A DNA stretch of 64,000 bases from Melitaea cinxia. Lineage: Eukaryota; Arthropoda; Insecta; Lepidoptera; Nymphalidae. The position numbers were made by a program, and so were the translations under genes. Below the pieces are notes generated by a model. It was not told the DNA's origin. It searched no databases and saw only the letters and a program-made list of their open reading frames with translations. Positions 9,965 through 18,537 of the stretch are shown piece after piece (position 1 is the first letter of the stretch; each line of letters begins with the position of its first letter). The DNA is taken from the NCBI RefSeq assembly GCF_905220565.1, contig NC_059402.1, forward strand, positions 16,183,501 through 16,247,500. Direction: 5' to 3'.

Positions 9965-11554
9965 AACATACTATCTAAATGCAGCCTGGAGAAGGAGCGA
10001 GCCCGTCACGCTAAAGAGCTCGTGCAGGTAGAAAGAGCCCACAACAAGGAGCTCCAAGACATCAAAAATTCGCTCCTTTCTGGGCTGCAGTCGGCGCATG
10101 CCGACATAGCGGAGACGCTGAGGGAGACCCGGGCCGTACGCTCCTGGCTGGGGTATGAAACCGTGGAGCCTTTCCAGCAGATCCGCGACCTCCGGGAGGC
10201 TCAAATAGAGATAGAGGAGAGGACACGCAGTATACAGAAAATGTTGACATCCAGAGAACCGAGCGAGGTGACTCCACAGACTGAAGGGAAAATCCAGGAG
10301 TCATTAAAAATGGTGGGGAGCAAAATGGTCTCATTCTCCGGTAGACTGGAACAGTTGTCCAGCGAGCTGGTTGAGACTAGAGCTTACCTAGCTGAGAAAC
10401 TAGAAAACATCCCACTCGTCTCAGATGAACAACCTGACAAACTCAAGGATGACACGGACTTGACAACACACTTACACACCATAATCGATAAAATAGACAA
10501 CTTACAATGGTATACACATAAAGAACAAACACAAACACAAAAGGACCTGACCCCTGCTTTGGAAACGTTAGACGAGAAAATCGAGATCCTGTCCTCCGAG
10601 CTACGCACTATGCGGGACGCGAACAAGACCACAGCGTCCCCCAAGAAACTGTCTCTTGAGACCGAGCTCGCGGTCCAAGAGGTCAAGATGACCCTCGACT
10701 CAATCAAAGAAGGGGTCACAAAGTTAGCTCCACTGACGCCAACCACTTACGCCCAGGCCGCCGCCAAACCTAAGAGCGACACCATCGAGCACAGACCGAA
10801 TCACACCCTAATAATTGCATCCCGGAATCCTAAGGAAACCAGCGAAAACGTCCTAAATAAAATAAGAACATCGCTGGACTTAAAGAAGTCCGGAGCAAGG
10901 GTGGAAAGAGTCAGGAAAGCGCGCGACCAAAAGGTTGTAGTGAGATGCGCGTCAAAAGAAGACATGAACAAGATCAGGGGCCAGGTTCAAAACAACAAAG
11001 AACTGACGGTACGGGAGCCCTCTAATCAGAACCCTCTAGTTTGCGTAAGGGGTGTGTTGTCGTGCTACTCTGACGAGGAGATAATTGACCACATCAAGGC
11101 CCAAAATGGCCATATCCTCGACGGAGTGGACAAGGCAGCGCTGAAAATGAAGGTGCGCTTCAGAAAACGTGCCCGAAACCCGCACGAGTGCCATCCTGTC
11201 CTGGAGCTCTCCCCCGAGGTCTGGAGGAGATTCACGGAGAAGGGAAAAATTTATGTAGGATTCGGACGATGCCAAGTCGATGACCAGTCCCCTCTCGTGC
11301 AATGCATGAAGTGCCTAAGCTACGGTCACACCAGGGCACTCTGCAAGCAGGAAAAAGATGTTTGCAGCTACTGCGGCGGCGAGCATACGGGGGGGAACTG
11401 TCCATCGAGGGCTAAGAACGAACAACCTAGATGCGTGAACTGCTCCAGGGCCAAAAGGGCAGGCGCTGACCTAGCTCACACTGCATACAGCACAGAGTGC
11501 CAGGAACGACAAAAATGGGACAACATAGCTAGATCGAGGGTCCAATATTGCTGA
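9890..11554 (+). CDS. LINE ORF1, gag-like nucleic-acid-binding protein
   Basis: ORF1 proteins of R1-clade LINEs bind the element RNA and form the RNP needed for retrotransposition. Of the 554 residues, an N-terminal Glu/Lys-rich stretch (about 30-280) has heptad-like, coiled-coil character; a gag-like region (about 300-450) follows; then come three cysteine clusters at about 472-530: CMKCLSYGHTRALC and CSYCGGEHTGGNC, both CX2CX4HX4C knuckles, and a looser CVNC...H...C. By the target-duplication boundary, residues 1-28 are encoded by flanking DNA, not by the element, so the natural N-terminus is missing and this ATG is fortuitous. The stop TGA (11552-11554) overlaps the ORF2 frame, which is open from 11529. 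Confidence 0.88.
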   Translation: MGKALRSLRSLRSRCGTHPIYTCHTNILSKCSLEKERARHAKELVQVERAHNKELQDIKNSLLSGLQSAHADIAETLRETRAVRSWLGYETVEPFQQIRDLREAQIEIEERTRSIQKMLTSREPSEVTPQTEGKIQESLKMVGSKMVSFSGRLEQLSSELVETRAYLAEKLENIPLVSDEQPDKLKDDTDLTTHLHTIIDKIDNLQWYTHKEQTQTQKDLTPALETLDEKIEILSSELRTMRDANKTTASPKKLSLETELAVQEVKMTLDSIKEGVTKLAPLTPTTYAQAAAKPKSDTIEHRPNHTLIIASRNPKETSENVLNKIRTSLDLKKSGARVERVRKARDQKVVVRCASKEDMNKIRGQVQNNKELTVREPSNQNPLVCVRGVLSCYSDEEIIDHIKAQNGHILDGVDKAALKMKVRFRKRARNPHECHPVLELSPEVWRRFTEKGKIYVGFGRCQVDDQSPLVQCMKCLSYGHTRALCKQEKDVCSYCGGEHTGGNCPSRAKNEQPRCVNCSRAKRAGADLAHTAYSTECQERQKWDNIARSRVQYC

Positions 11555-11573
11555 GGGTGACCCGGAGGCCAAA

Positions 11574-14500
11574 GTGGTGGTTCCCAACGAAGATGCGGAC
11601 AAAACAGGCTGCGCCTTACGCTTTATACAGGTAAACCTGCAGCGCTCGAAACTGGCTATGGATGAGCTGCGTCAGGTGGCCGCAGAAAGGAGAATATCTT
11701 TCGCCTTAGTCCAAGAACCGTACATCGGTAGAACGGGTGAAATGAGACAATACCCGGGTGCGAAAATTATCCAGTGCACCCTGGGCCGCCAGAAACCAGT
11801 TAAGGCAGCAATCGTCGTCTTCGGTGACAATGTGGAAGTCATTCACGACCCCCAGATCGTCACCGAAAACCTGGTAGCGGTCTTTGTAAAGGCCGGCAAG
11901 CTCGAGCTCGGGTTACTGTCCGTGTACTTTGAAGGGGACCAAGATATGGAAACCTATCTACAGCAGCTGAGAGCGGCAACCACAAAAATCTCCACTCACC
12001 ATCTTATAGTGGCAGGTGACGTGAATGCCTGGAGTCACTGGTGGGGCAGCAGCTCCGAAAATCATCGAGGAGCACAATTCCACGGATTTATAACCGAGAT
12101 GGACCTCCATATTCACAATGTAGGCAATATCCCTACATTCGAGACCTATAGAGGCGGCAAGCTTTACTCGAGCTGTGTGGACGTGACTCTGACCAGTCAG
12201 TCCCTTCTTGCAGCAATGGAGAACTGGAGGGTGGAAAGAGATCTGATTACGTCTGATCACAACGCCATCACGTTCAACCTGCGTACCGAGGGACCTCTAA
12301 AACCGCTAGAACCAATCTCGACTCGCAGATACAACACCAGTAAGGCGAGATGGACAGATTTCACCACAAACTTGAAGTCCGAGCTTGCAGAAGAAAACAT
12401 AACTCAGAGTTGCGTCTCTAAGGTCCTGGACAAAGAAGAACTGGAGGATATCATCAATAACTATGTCTCCGCGATCCATCGCACTTGCGAGAAAACTATC
12501 CCGAAGATAAAGCCGTGGAAAGGCGACCCCAGACCACCATGGTGGTCTGCTGAGCTTAACTCCCTGAAAAGGGAAGCAAAAAAATACAAACGTCGCATAA
12601 AAAATGCTGCACCCAGCCGAAGGGCTTACGTTGTAGAAGAATACATACTGGCTAGGGATAAATACAAACTAGCGGCAAGCGAAGCAGCCACCCAAAGCTG
12701 GAAGGAGTTCTGTACGGCACAAGACCGTGAAAGCGTATGGGACGGTATTTACAGAGTCATCAGGAAAACATCTCACAGAAACGAAGACACATTGCTAAGG
12801 AGCGAGGTCGGCGAAACACTTTCACCGGATCAATCGGCTGAACTCCTAGCAAACACGTTCTACCCGATGGACTCTGTGACAACCGAAACTGCCTATCACA
12901 AACAGGTCAGAGAGGCCGTAGAATACAGAACTCCTGCGGAGCTACAAGACCTTTCGGATGATGATCCACCTTTTACAGCTGCCGAGCTGGAACAAGTTCT
13001 CTTGAACCAAAATCCAAAGAAAGCTCCAGGTCCGGATGGACTAACATCTGACATATGCAGGGTGGCAATAAACTGCGATGTGGGGTTGTTTTTAGCATTG
13101 GCAAATAAATGTCTATCGCTGTCTCACTTCCCCAAGCAGTGGAAAGTCGCCCACGTATGCATTCTCCGCAAACCAGCCAAGGAAGACTACACCCACCCGA
13201 AGTCCTACAGACCTATCGGACTCCTGTCGATACTCGGAAAGACAGTCGAGAAAATGTTAATAGGTAGACTTCAGTGGAGACTATTCCCTACGCTGCACCG
13301 CAGCCAGTATGGATTCATGCCACAAAAGGGAACGGAGGACGCCCTCTACGACTTAGTCGGGCATATCAGGAGGGAAATTAAATTAAAAAAGATAGTACTT
13401 CTGGTATCGCTCGATATAGAGGGCGCCTTCGACAACGCATGGTGGCCAGCTCTCAAGAAACAGCTAGTAGAAAAACATTGCCCGAGGAACCTATACGCCT
13501 TGGTCGACTCATATCTGAAGGACCGAAGAGTCATAGTAAACTATGCCAGAGCATCCTGTGAGAGGGAAACCACGAAGGGATGTGTCCAGGGATCCATAGG
13601 TGGACCGACCTTCTGGAACCTTATCCTGGATTCGCTTCTGAGAGAGGTACAAAGCATGGGAGTGTACTGCCAAGCCTTTGCGGACGATGTGGTCCTCGTT
13701 TTCTCGAGCCAGAAAACCAGCAACCTGCAAGCTTCGGCTGAAACCACCTTAGCGGCCGTACAGGACTGGGGTAAACGTAATAAATTGAACTTCGCACCGC
13801 ATAAAACCAATGCGATGGTAATGACCAAGAAGCTAAAATACGATACCCCCATAGTCCACATGTCCGGCACTCAGTTGAGGCTTGTAGAAGAAATAAAACT
13901 GCTGGGGCTCATTTTGGACTCAAAGCTCACATTCAATGCGCATGTGGCCGCCGTATGCAAGAAAGCGGCTAACATTTATAAACATTTAGCGCGCGCGGCG
14001 AAGGTGTCTTGGGGTCTAAACGGAGAAATAGTCCGAACCATATACGTGGCGGTGATAGAGCCCATCGTCCTGTATGCGGCAAGCGCGTGGTCCTCAGCAG
14101 CAGAGAAGTTGTCTGTAAGGAAGCAACTAGACTCACTGCAAAGAGGCTTCGCACAGAAAATATGCAAAGCGTACAGAACGGTGTCTCTGACATCGGCACT
14201 CGTCCTCTCAGGCCTGCTCCCACTCGACCTTCGGATCCGAGAAGCGGCCATGCTGTTTAAAATTAAGAAAGGCCACTGCGAGGACCTTCTGCCACCGGGC
14301 AGAGAGCTGGAGCGCAAGGTGGGTCCGATGCAAAACCCCCATCCATCTCTACTCATGCCAACTGAGTATGAGCGCTTGGAGAGTCTGAACCCTGAAGACC
14401 TCGAAAAACACCACATCGTCGGCTCATACATCTACACCGACGGTAGCAAAATAGAGGGCAAAGTAGGAGCAGCCCTAACGTGGTGGGATCAAGGCAAGGA

Positions 14501-17500
14501 AGTAAGATACTCCACGTTCCGGCTTGAACCGCATAACACCGTTTTCCAATCGGAGATGTACGCACTCTTCCGAGCCGTGGACATGGCGAGGAAATCGAAA
14601 AAAAGCTCTATTAACATCTTGAGCGACTCTAGATCGTCACTTGATCTACTAAGGAGTCCTTCGGTAACCCACCCTCTGGCCATTGAGATGAAGAGTCGCA
14701 TCAGGCAAATCCGAGAAGACAATAGAACGGTGCGGTTCTTTTGGTTGAAGGCCCACGTAGGTACACCGGGAAATGAAAGAGCGGACGAACTGGCTAAAAA
14801 GGCGGCCCTAACGAAAAAGACGGCACCCGACTACGACAAAGTTCCAGTGTCGTATGTCAGAAGGCGGATACGTGAAGAGACTGTCGAGTTGTGGCAAGAA
14901 AGATACAATTCTTCGGTAACTGGCTCGGTCACGAAAATCTTTCTACCAGACGTAAAGACCGCTTACAAGCTGGTAAGAAAATCGGCACTAACACCTGTCG
15001 ACACACAAGTACTGACCGGTCACGGAGGATTTGCGGCGTATCTACACAGATTCCACCTTAGGGACAGCCCTTCGTGTATCTGCGACTCAAACTGTCAGGA
15101 GACAGTTCTGCACATTCTGCTGGAATGTCCGAGGTTCGGCAGAGAAAGGCTGGCTCTGGAACTCAAACTCCAGACAAAACTAGACCAGACCTCGCTCCGC
15201 ACCATCTTGGAAAATGAACCGGGCAGAACGTCTTTCCTGACATTTGCGAGAAAAGCCGCTTCCTTGGCTGCAAAAAGAAATAGCACGACCGCTCTACCAC
15301 AGGCTGCATTCATACCACATAGTGCCAGTACCGTCACAACAACTACCAACACAAACACAAACACAATTACACAGACACCGACACACGTTCAGGTCCGTGT
15401 CCCATATACCGTTTACCAGCCTGGGGCAACTGCTTCTCAGCCCCTGAATACCCAAACGCTGCGTGGCCAAATAACACAGACCACACCGTCTTCTCTGCAG
15501 AGTTTGTTCCAGAAGAGAGCCAATAAAAACGTACCTCCGCAACCTACTCACAGTAAAACACCAGTGGCCTTGTTCAAAGAATGGAAAGGAAGCGGTGAAG
15601 TGGGAATAAAGACCAGATGCGTGGCTCTGTTTATGGACAGCGAAGCGGAGAGAGTCGGAATGAGTTTTTGTCGCTCTGAAGGTCAGGATCGTCTGGTGGT
15701 CTCGCCGGGCCTTGCCCTGCTGATGACAGGTAGCACGCAAAACACAAGCATAAAGCGCTCTAAGATCGAGGCGCTTGCGCAAAAACCGAAGGACGACTTA
15801 ATTTACCGTCTGGTGCGGTTGAAAAATAAAACAATCGTGCTTTTCGAGGAAGGAGAAAGGTCTGCCTTCGCGCAGTCAAGTTTGTGGCTACAGCGGCTGG
15901 ACGAGGCCTCCGGTGGGGCTCCCGGAAGGATCAGTGTGGACTCAATGAGAGTCGGGTATGACAAAGGCAACGTATCAGACAGGTACGGGTGTCTAAAGGC
16001 CTCACTGAACAACGAGGTCATTATATACGAAGACAGGGGGGAGGATCTAGGCTACCTAAAACCCAAGATCAGCACATCTAAACCCCCCGCATCGCCGGCT
16101 CTTGAAGAGCCCACACCCAGCGGATCGGAGCGCCTACAGAAGCAGGTCGAGGCCCAAAAGGCTGAGTTAAGCAATCGGACAAAAGCCACACCGAAACCGA
16201 GCCTGATGTCGATGGCGAAGTTTATCCAATCGACGATCTCCCCAAAACGAGGCAAAAAACCGCCCCATTTGTCCCCCAATCAGGTCGATACAAGAGAGCG
16301 GCAAATTAAGGCGTTGGAAAGGTTCACCGAGGACGAAAGTTCGAAGCACCCGGAGGCGCCACCAACTGTTCGAACAAGGGCCGATATGGGGCAAGTAACA
16401 CCACCAAAACTTCGACCAGCGTCCACACCGTCTGAACACGCGCAAAATGCCCTTACCGAGTTCCTGGCCATAACAAAGGCAAACCGAGAGGTGAACCTGG
16501 CCACATGCAATAAGATCATGCAGACCTACCAGTACAACAACCTAAAGTTACTGGAGGTGGAACTCGAAGAAGCCGAAGCAGCCATTTACAACAACGACAC
16601 TCGACAGATACTCAAAGGAAATATGTCGGGGAGGTATATGGCTGCATATAACATCACAGCAGGCTTCGTGAGCGCGGTCGAGTCTGAGGGGCAGGAACAA
16701 GAGCCTCAGATCTTCAATACACCACCAGGGGACCCGGTGGTGGTAGTGGCCAGATGCACGAGAGTAATGCTGGATGATCGGATACTCCGGATGGCTCAAA
16801 CCATCACGGGGGACCGTGACGCCGATGATTCTTCCGTGGTCTGGGGGCTACCTTCACTGGAATGGATAAATGGGGTTCCAGGATGTAGCAAGACAACTCG
16901 CATAGTCGGGGAATTCGATGAGGACGAGGAAGTCGTCATTACGACCACAGTCGAGGCTGCCAAAGAACTTAAGGAGAAGCTGGCACACCGCTATGGCGTT
17001 AAAGCCAAATCTAAGGTGCGCACTATGGCCTCCGTACTGGTCAATGGTTTTCGAGGGGGCGCAAAAATCAGCCGTCTTACGGTAGATGAAGCCCTCATGA
17101 ACCACTTCGGGGCCATAGTGATGGCAGCCCGACTATCAGGGGCCAAGAAGGTGGTCCTCATCGGAGATATTAACCAGCTGCCGTACATCGACAGGGAAAA
17201 CCTGTTCAAGATGCGGTACAGCAGACCAACCCTGATAACAGGCATATCGTGGGAGCTGTCTTGTACGCACCGAAACCCCAAGGATGTCGCCTTCGCCATC
17301 AGCGAGGTCTACAAAGATATTTATAGCTCAAGCCCAATAATCCGTTCCCTGCGCGTGGAAAGCTTCACGGGCGCGCATATCTCTGCAAAACAGAACTGGA
17401 CCCTATACCTGGTCTTCACGCAGGAAGAGAAGAAGTTGCTGGTGGACCGGGGATACGGGAAAGGGGAGGGGTCGCGTGTCTTGACTATCCACGAGGCGCA

Positions 17501-17768
17501 GGGCCAGACGAGTGAGAGTGTCATCGTCATCCAGACGAGGAGTGGGAGGCTGCGAATACATGACAGCGTTTCGCACGCGATAGTCGCGGTGACTAGACAC
17601 ACCAAGGCCTGTGTCTACTACACCGACTACAGAGATGACGCGATCTGTCGTTTCGTCGGGAGGGCGGCGGAGGCTACGGAAAAAGACATCCTCGAGCATA
17701 GTCTCAAGATGGCGATTCATAATAGAGACACCGCCGTCGTTGAGAGTATTCTCGAGATGTCAAAATAA
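11574..17768 (+). CDS. LINE ORF2: endonuclease / reverse transcriptase / RNase H / SF1 helicase fusion
   Basis: The 2,064 residues, in order: APE-type endonuclease (QVNLQRSK, VQEPY, AGDVNAWS, SDHN at 227-230), which nicks target DNA; reverse transcriptase (APGPDG, SYRPIGLLS, SLDIEGAFDNAWW, catalytic FADD at 702-705); RNase H (TDGS with D956, SEMYAL, LSDSRSSL, KAHVGTPGNERADELA); a Cys/His cluster at about 1168-1188 (C-C-H-C, usual in R1-clade ORF2); an unrecognised domain at about 1330-1490; a Pro/Lys-rich linker; and a complete SF1 helicase at about 1760-2030. Ordinary R1 ORF2 stops soon after the zinc cluster, so about 850 residues are extra. The usable start is unclear: the first codon here is GTG, the first in-frame ATG is codon 29, and the frame is open back to 11529, overlapping ORF1. 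Frameshifting or termination-reinitiation would fit. Confidence 0.93.
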   Translation: MVVPNEDADKTGCALRFIQVNLQRSKLAMDELRQVAAERRISFALVQEPYIGRTGEMRQYPGAKIIQCTLGRQKPVKAAIVVFGDNVEVIHDPQIVTENLVAVFVKAGKLELGLLSVYFEGDQDMETYLQQLRAATTKISTHHLIVAGDVNAWSHWWGSSSENHRGAQFHGFITEMDLHIHNVGNIPTFETYRGGKLYSSCVDVTLTSQSLLAAMENWRVERDLITSDHNAITFNLRTEGPLKPLEPISTRRYNTSKARWTDFTTNLKSELAEENITQSCVSKVLDKEELEDIINNYVSAIHRTCEKTIPKIKPWKGDPRPPWWSAELNSLKREAKKYKRRIKNAAPSRRAYVVEEYILARDKYKLAASEAATQSWKEFCTAQDRESVWDGIYRVIRKTSHRNEDTLLRSEVGETLSPDQSAELLANTFYPMDSVTTETAYHKQVREAVEYRTPAELQDLSDDDPPFTAAELEQVLLNQNPKKAPGPDGLTSDICRVAINCDVGLFLALANKCLSLSHFPKQWKVAHVCILRKPAKEDYTHPKSYRPIGLLSILGKTVEKMLIGRLQWRLFPTLHRSQYGFMPQKGTEDALYDLVGHIRREIKLKKIVLLVSLDIEGAFDNAWWPALKKQLVEKHCPRNLYALVDSYLKDRRVIVNYARASCERETTKGCVQGSIGGPTFWNLILDSLLREVQSMGVYCQAFADDVVLVFSSQKTSNLQASAETTLAAVQDWGKRNKLNFAPHKTNAMVMTKKLKYDTPIVHMSGTQLRLVEEIKLLGLILDSKLTFNAHVAAVCKKAANIYKHLARAAKVSWGLNGEIVRTIYVAVIEPIVLYAASAWSSAAEKLSVRKQLDSLQRGFAQKICKAYRTVSLTSALVLSGLLPLDLRIREAAMLFKIKKGHCEDLLPPGRELERKVGPMQNPHPSLLMPTEYERLESLNPEDLEKHHIVGSYIYTDGSKIEGKVGAALTWWDQGKEVRYSTFRLEPHNTVFQSEMYALFRAVDMARKSKKSSINILSDSRSSLDLLRSPSVTHPLAIEMKSRIRQIREDNRTVRFFWLKAHVGTPGNERADELAKKAALTKKTAPDYDKVPVSYVRRRIREETVELWQERYNSSVTGSVTKIFLPDVKTAYKLVRKSALTPVDTQVLTGHGGFAAYLHRFHLRDSPSCICDSNCQETVLHILLECPRFGRERLALELKLQTKLDQTSLRTILENEPGRTSFLTFARKAASLAAKRNSTTALPQAAFIPHSASTVTTTTNTNTNTITQTPTHVQVRVPYTVYQPGATASQPLNTQTLRGQITQTTPSSLQSLFQKRANKNVPPQPTHSKTPVALFKEWKGSGEVGIKTRCVALFMDSEAERVGMSFCRSEGQDRLVVSPGLALLMTGSTQNTSIKRSKIEALAQKPKDDLIYRLVRLKNKTIVLFEEGERSAFAQSSLWLQRLDEASGGAPGRISVDSMRVGYDKGNVSDRYGCLKASLNNEVIIYEDRGEDLGYLKPKISTSKPPASPALEEPTPSGSERLQKQVEAQKAELSNRTKATPKPSLMSMAKFIQSTISPKRGKKPPHLSPNQVDTRERQIKALERFTEDESSKHPEAPPTVRTRADMGQVTPPKLRPASTPSEHAQNALTEFLAITKANREVNLATCNKIMQTYQYNNLKLLEVELEEAEAAIYNNDTRQILKGNMSGRYMAAYNITAGFVSAVESEGQEQEPQIFNTPPGDPVVVVARCTRVMLDDRILRMAQTITGDRDADDSSVVWGLPSLEWINGVPGCSKTTRIVGEFDEDEEVVITTTVEAAKELKEKLAHRYGVKAKSKVRTMASVLVNGFRGGAKISRLTVDEALMNHFGAIVMAARLSGAKKVVLIGDINQLPYIDRENLFKMRYSRPTLITGISWELSCTHRNPKDVAFAISEVYKDIYSSSPIIRSLRVESFTGAHISAKQNWTLYLVFTQEEKKLLVDRGYGKGEGSRVLTIHEAQGQTSESVIVIQTRSGRLRIHDSVSHAIVAVTRHTKACVYYTDYRDDAICRFVGRAAEATEKDILEHSLKMAIHNRDTAVVESILEMSK
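16830..17740 (+). other. Superfamily-1 viral RNA helicase domain within ORF2
   Basis: The motifs are all present and in order: I, GVPGCSKTT (1767-1775, Walker A lysine K1773); II, VDEA (D1838, E1839); III, GDINQLPYIDR (from 1864); IV, LSCTHRNPKDVAF; V, VLTIHEAQGQT (H1973); VI, HAIVAVTRHTKACVYYT (about 2000-2015). The spacing and the PYIDR and TRHT forms match alphavirus-like SF1 helicases, closest by eye to those of tobamoviruses, not cellular Pif1 or Upf1 types. No stop or frameshift interrupts it and no catalytic residue is lost, so the domain appears to have been kept under selection after joining the LINE. It could unwind RNA/DNA during reverse transcription or counter RNA silencing; this is inference. 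Confidence 0.9.
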
Positions 17769-17923
17769 AATTCGAATAGGTTGCTTTGCTTGGGAGGAGT
17801 AAGTTTGGTAGTAATATAGACAATATTAAAAAATATATTTCTAAGAAAACGATTATTACGCATGTAAATAATGTAAGATTTAGCTAGATATAAGTATAGT
17901 ATTATAAGGAAATAATAATAATA

Positions 17924-17969
<46 letters not shown>

Positions 17970-18190
17970 TACCATAGATTAGATTAAGAACCGGTCGGTG
18001 GACTCACGTCTCTTTTGGAGACATTAAAAACAAACATAGTCTGACTTGAACAGCGATGTTGTTGACTAACGCCTACCTTGAAATAGAGAAAAAAATAAAA
18101 ATAAAAATTTGCATGTATTAGAGTAAAAAAGGACATGGGTTCATAAGCCCGTGGATGTATAAGACTTGTTAAAAAAAAAAAAAAAAAAAA
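17769..18190 (+). other. LINE 3' UTR with internal and terminal poly(A)
   Basis: After the ORF2 stop (17766-17768) come about 155 AT-rich bases, a run of 41 A at 17925-17965, then about 205 bases of unique 3' sequence and the terminal A-run at 18171-18190 that ends at the target duplication. An internal run this long is unusual. It may mark an old 3' end to which another tail was added, or slippage in a short A-tract. Confidence 0.75.
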
Positions 18191-18201
18191 AACATACTAT
18201 C

Positions 18202-18535
18202 AAGACAGATTAAAAAAATTATTATCTTGATGTTGTAGTTTTCAATTAAAACTTTTTTTAACAAATAATTAAAAATAGGCCAGGATATTTTTAGGCAATC
18301 CATTTTTAATATATTATCTTATATACTAAATTGATTATAAAGTATATTTCATTCTATTATCAGCTCGGTGAAGATCGATTTAGGTTCGGATCTTAGATAC
18401 TCACTCATTATGTTATTGTTAAAATCTCTAGATAAACTTGCGAGTTAGGATTCATAAGTCTCAATATCATAAAATTAGTTTGTGCTGTCAATGGACAATC
18501 TGCTGAAAACATTATCTATAAAGATATTTTGTAGT
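18202..18535. other. AT-rich gap between two transposons
   Basis: No gene or repeat family is recognised. Confidence 0.4.
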
Positions 18536-18537
18536 TA

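Larger units (their letters stand above)
9976..18190 (+). mobile_element. R1-clade non-LTR retrotransposon with a viral-type helicase
   Basis: An 8.2-kb LINE bounded by the 11-bp direct repeat AACATACTATC (9965-9975 and 18191-18201; the first two A's on the right could belong to the poly(A) tail). It is probably slightly 5'-truncated, because the 5' boundary falls inside the ORF1 frame. Order: ORF1 gag-like protein with zinc knuckles; ORF2 with endonuclease, reverse transcriptase, RNase H, zinc motif, unknown domain and SF1 helicase; 3' UTR with an internal run of 41 A (17925-17965); terminal run of about 20 A. Both frames are intact, which suggests recent insertion. R1 itself targets 28S rDNA; this copy lies outside rDNA. 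It is GC-richer than the surroundings. Confidence 0.92.

Noticed and set aside
11574..17768. That this is an integrated RNA virus and not a LINE
   Set aside because: Endonuclease, reverse transcriptase and RNase H are LINE-type and in the same frame; there is no viral methyltransferase or RNA-dependent polymerase, and the ends are those of a retroposon.
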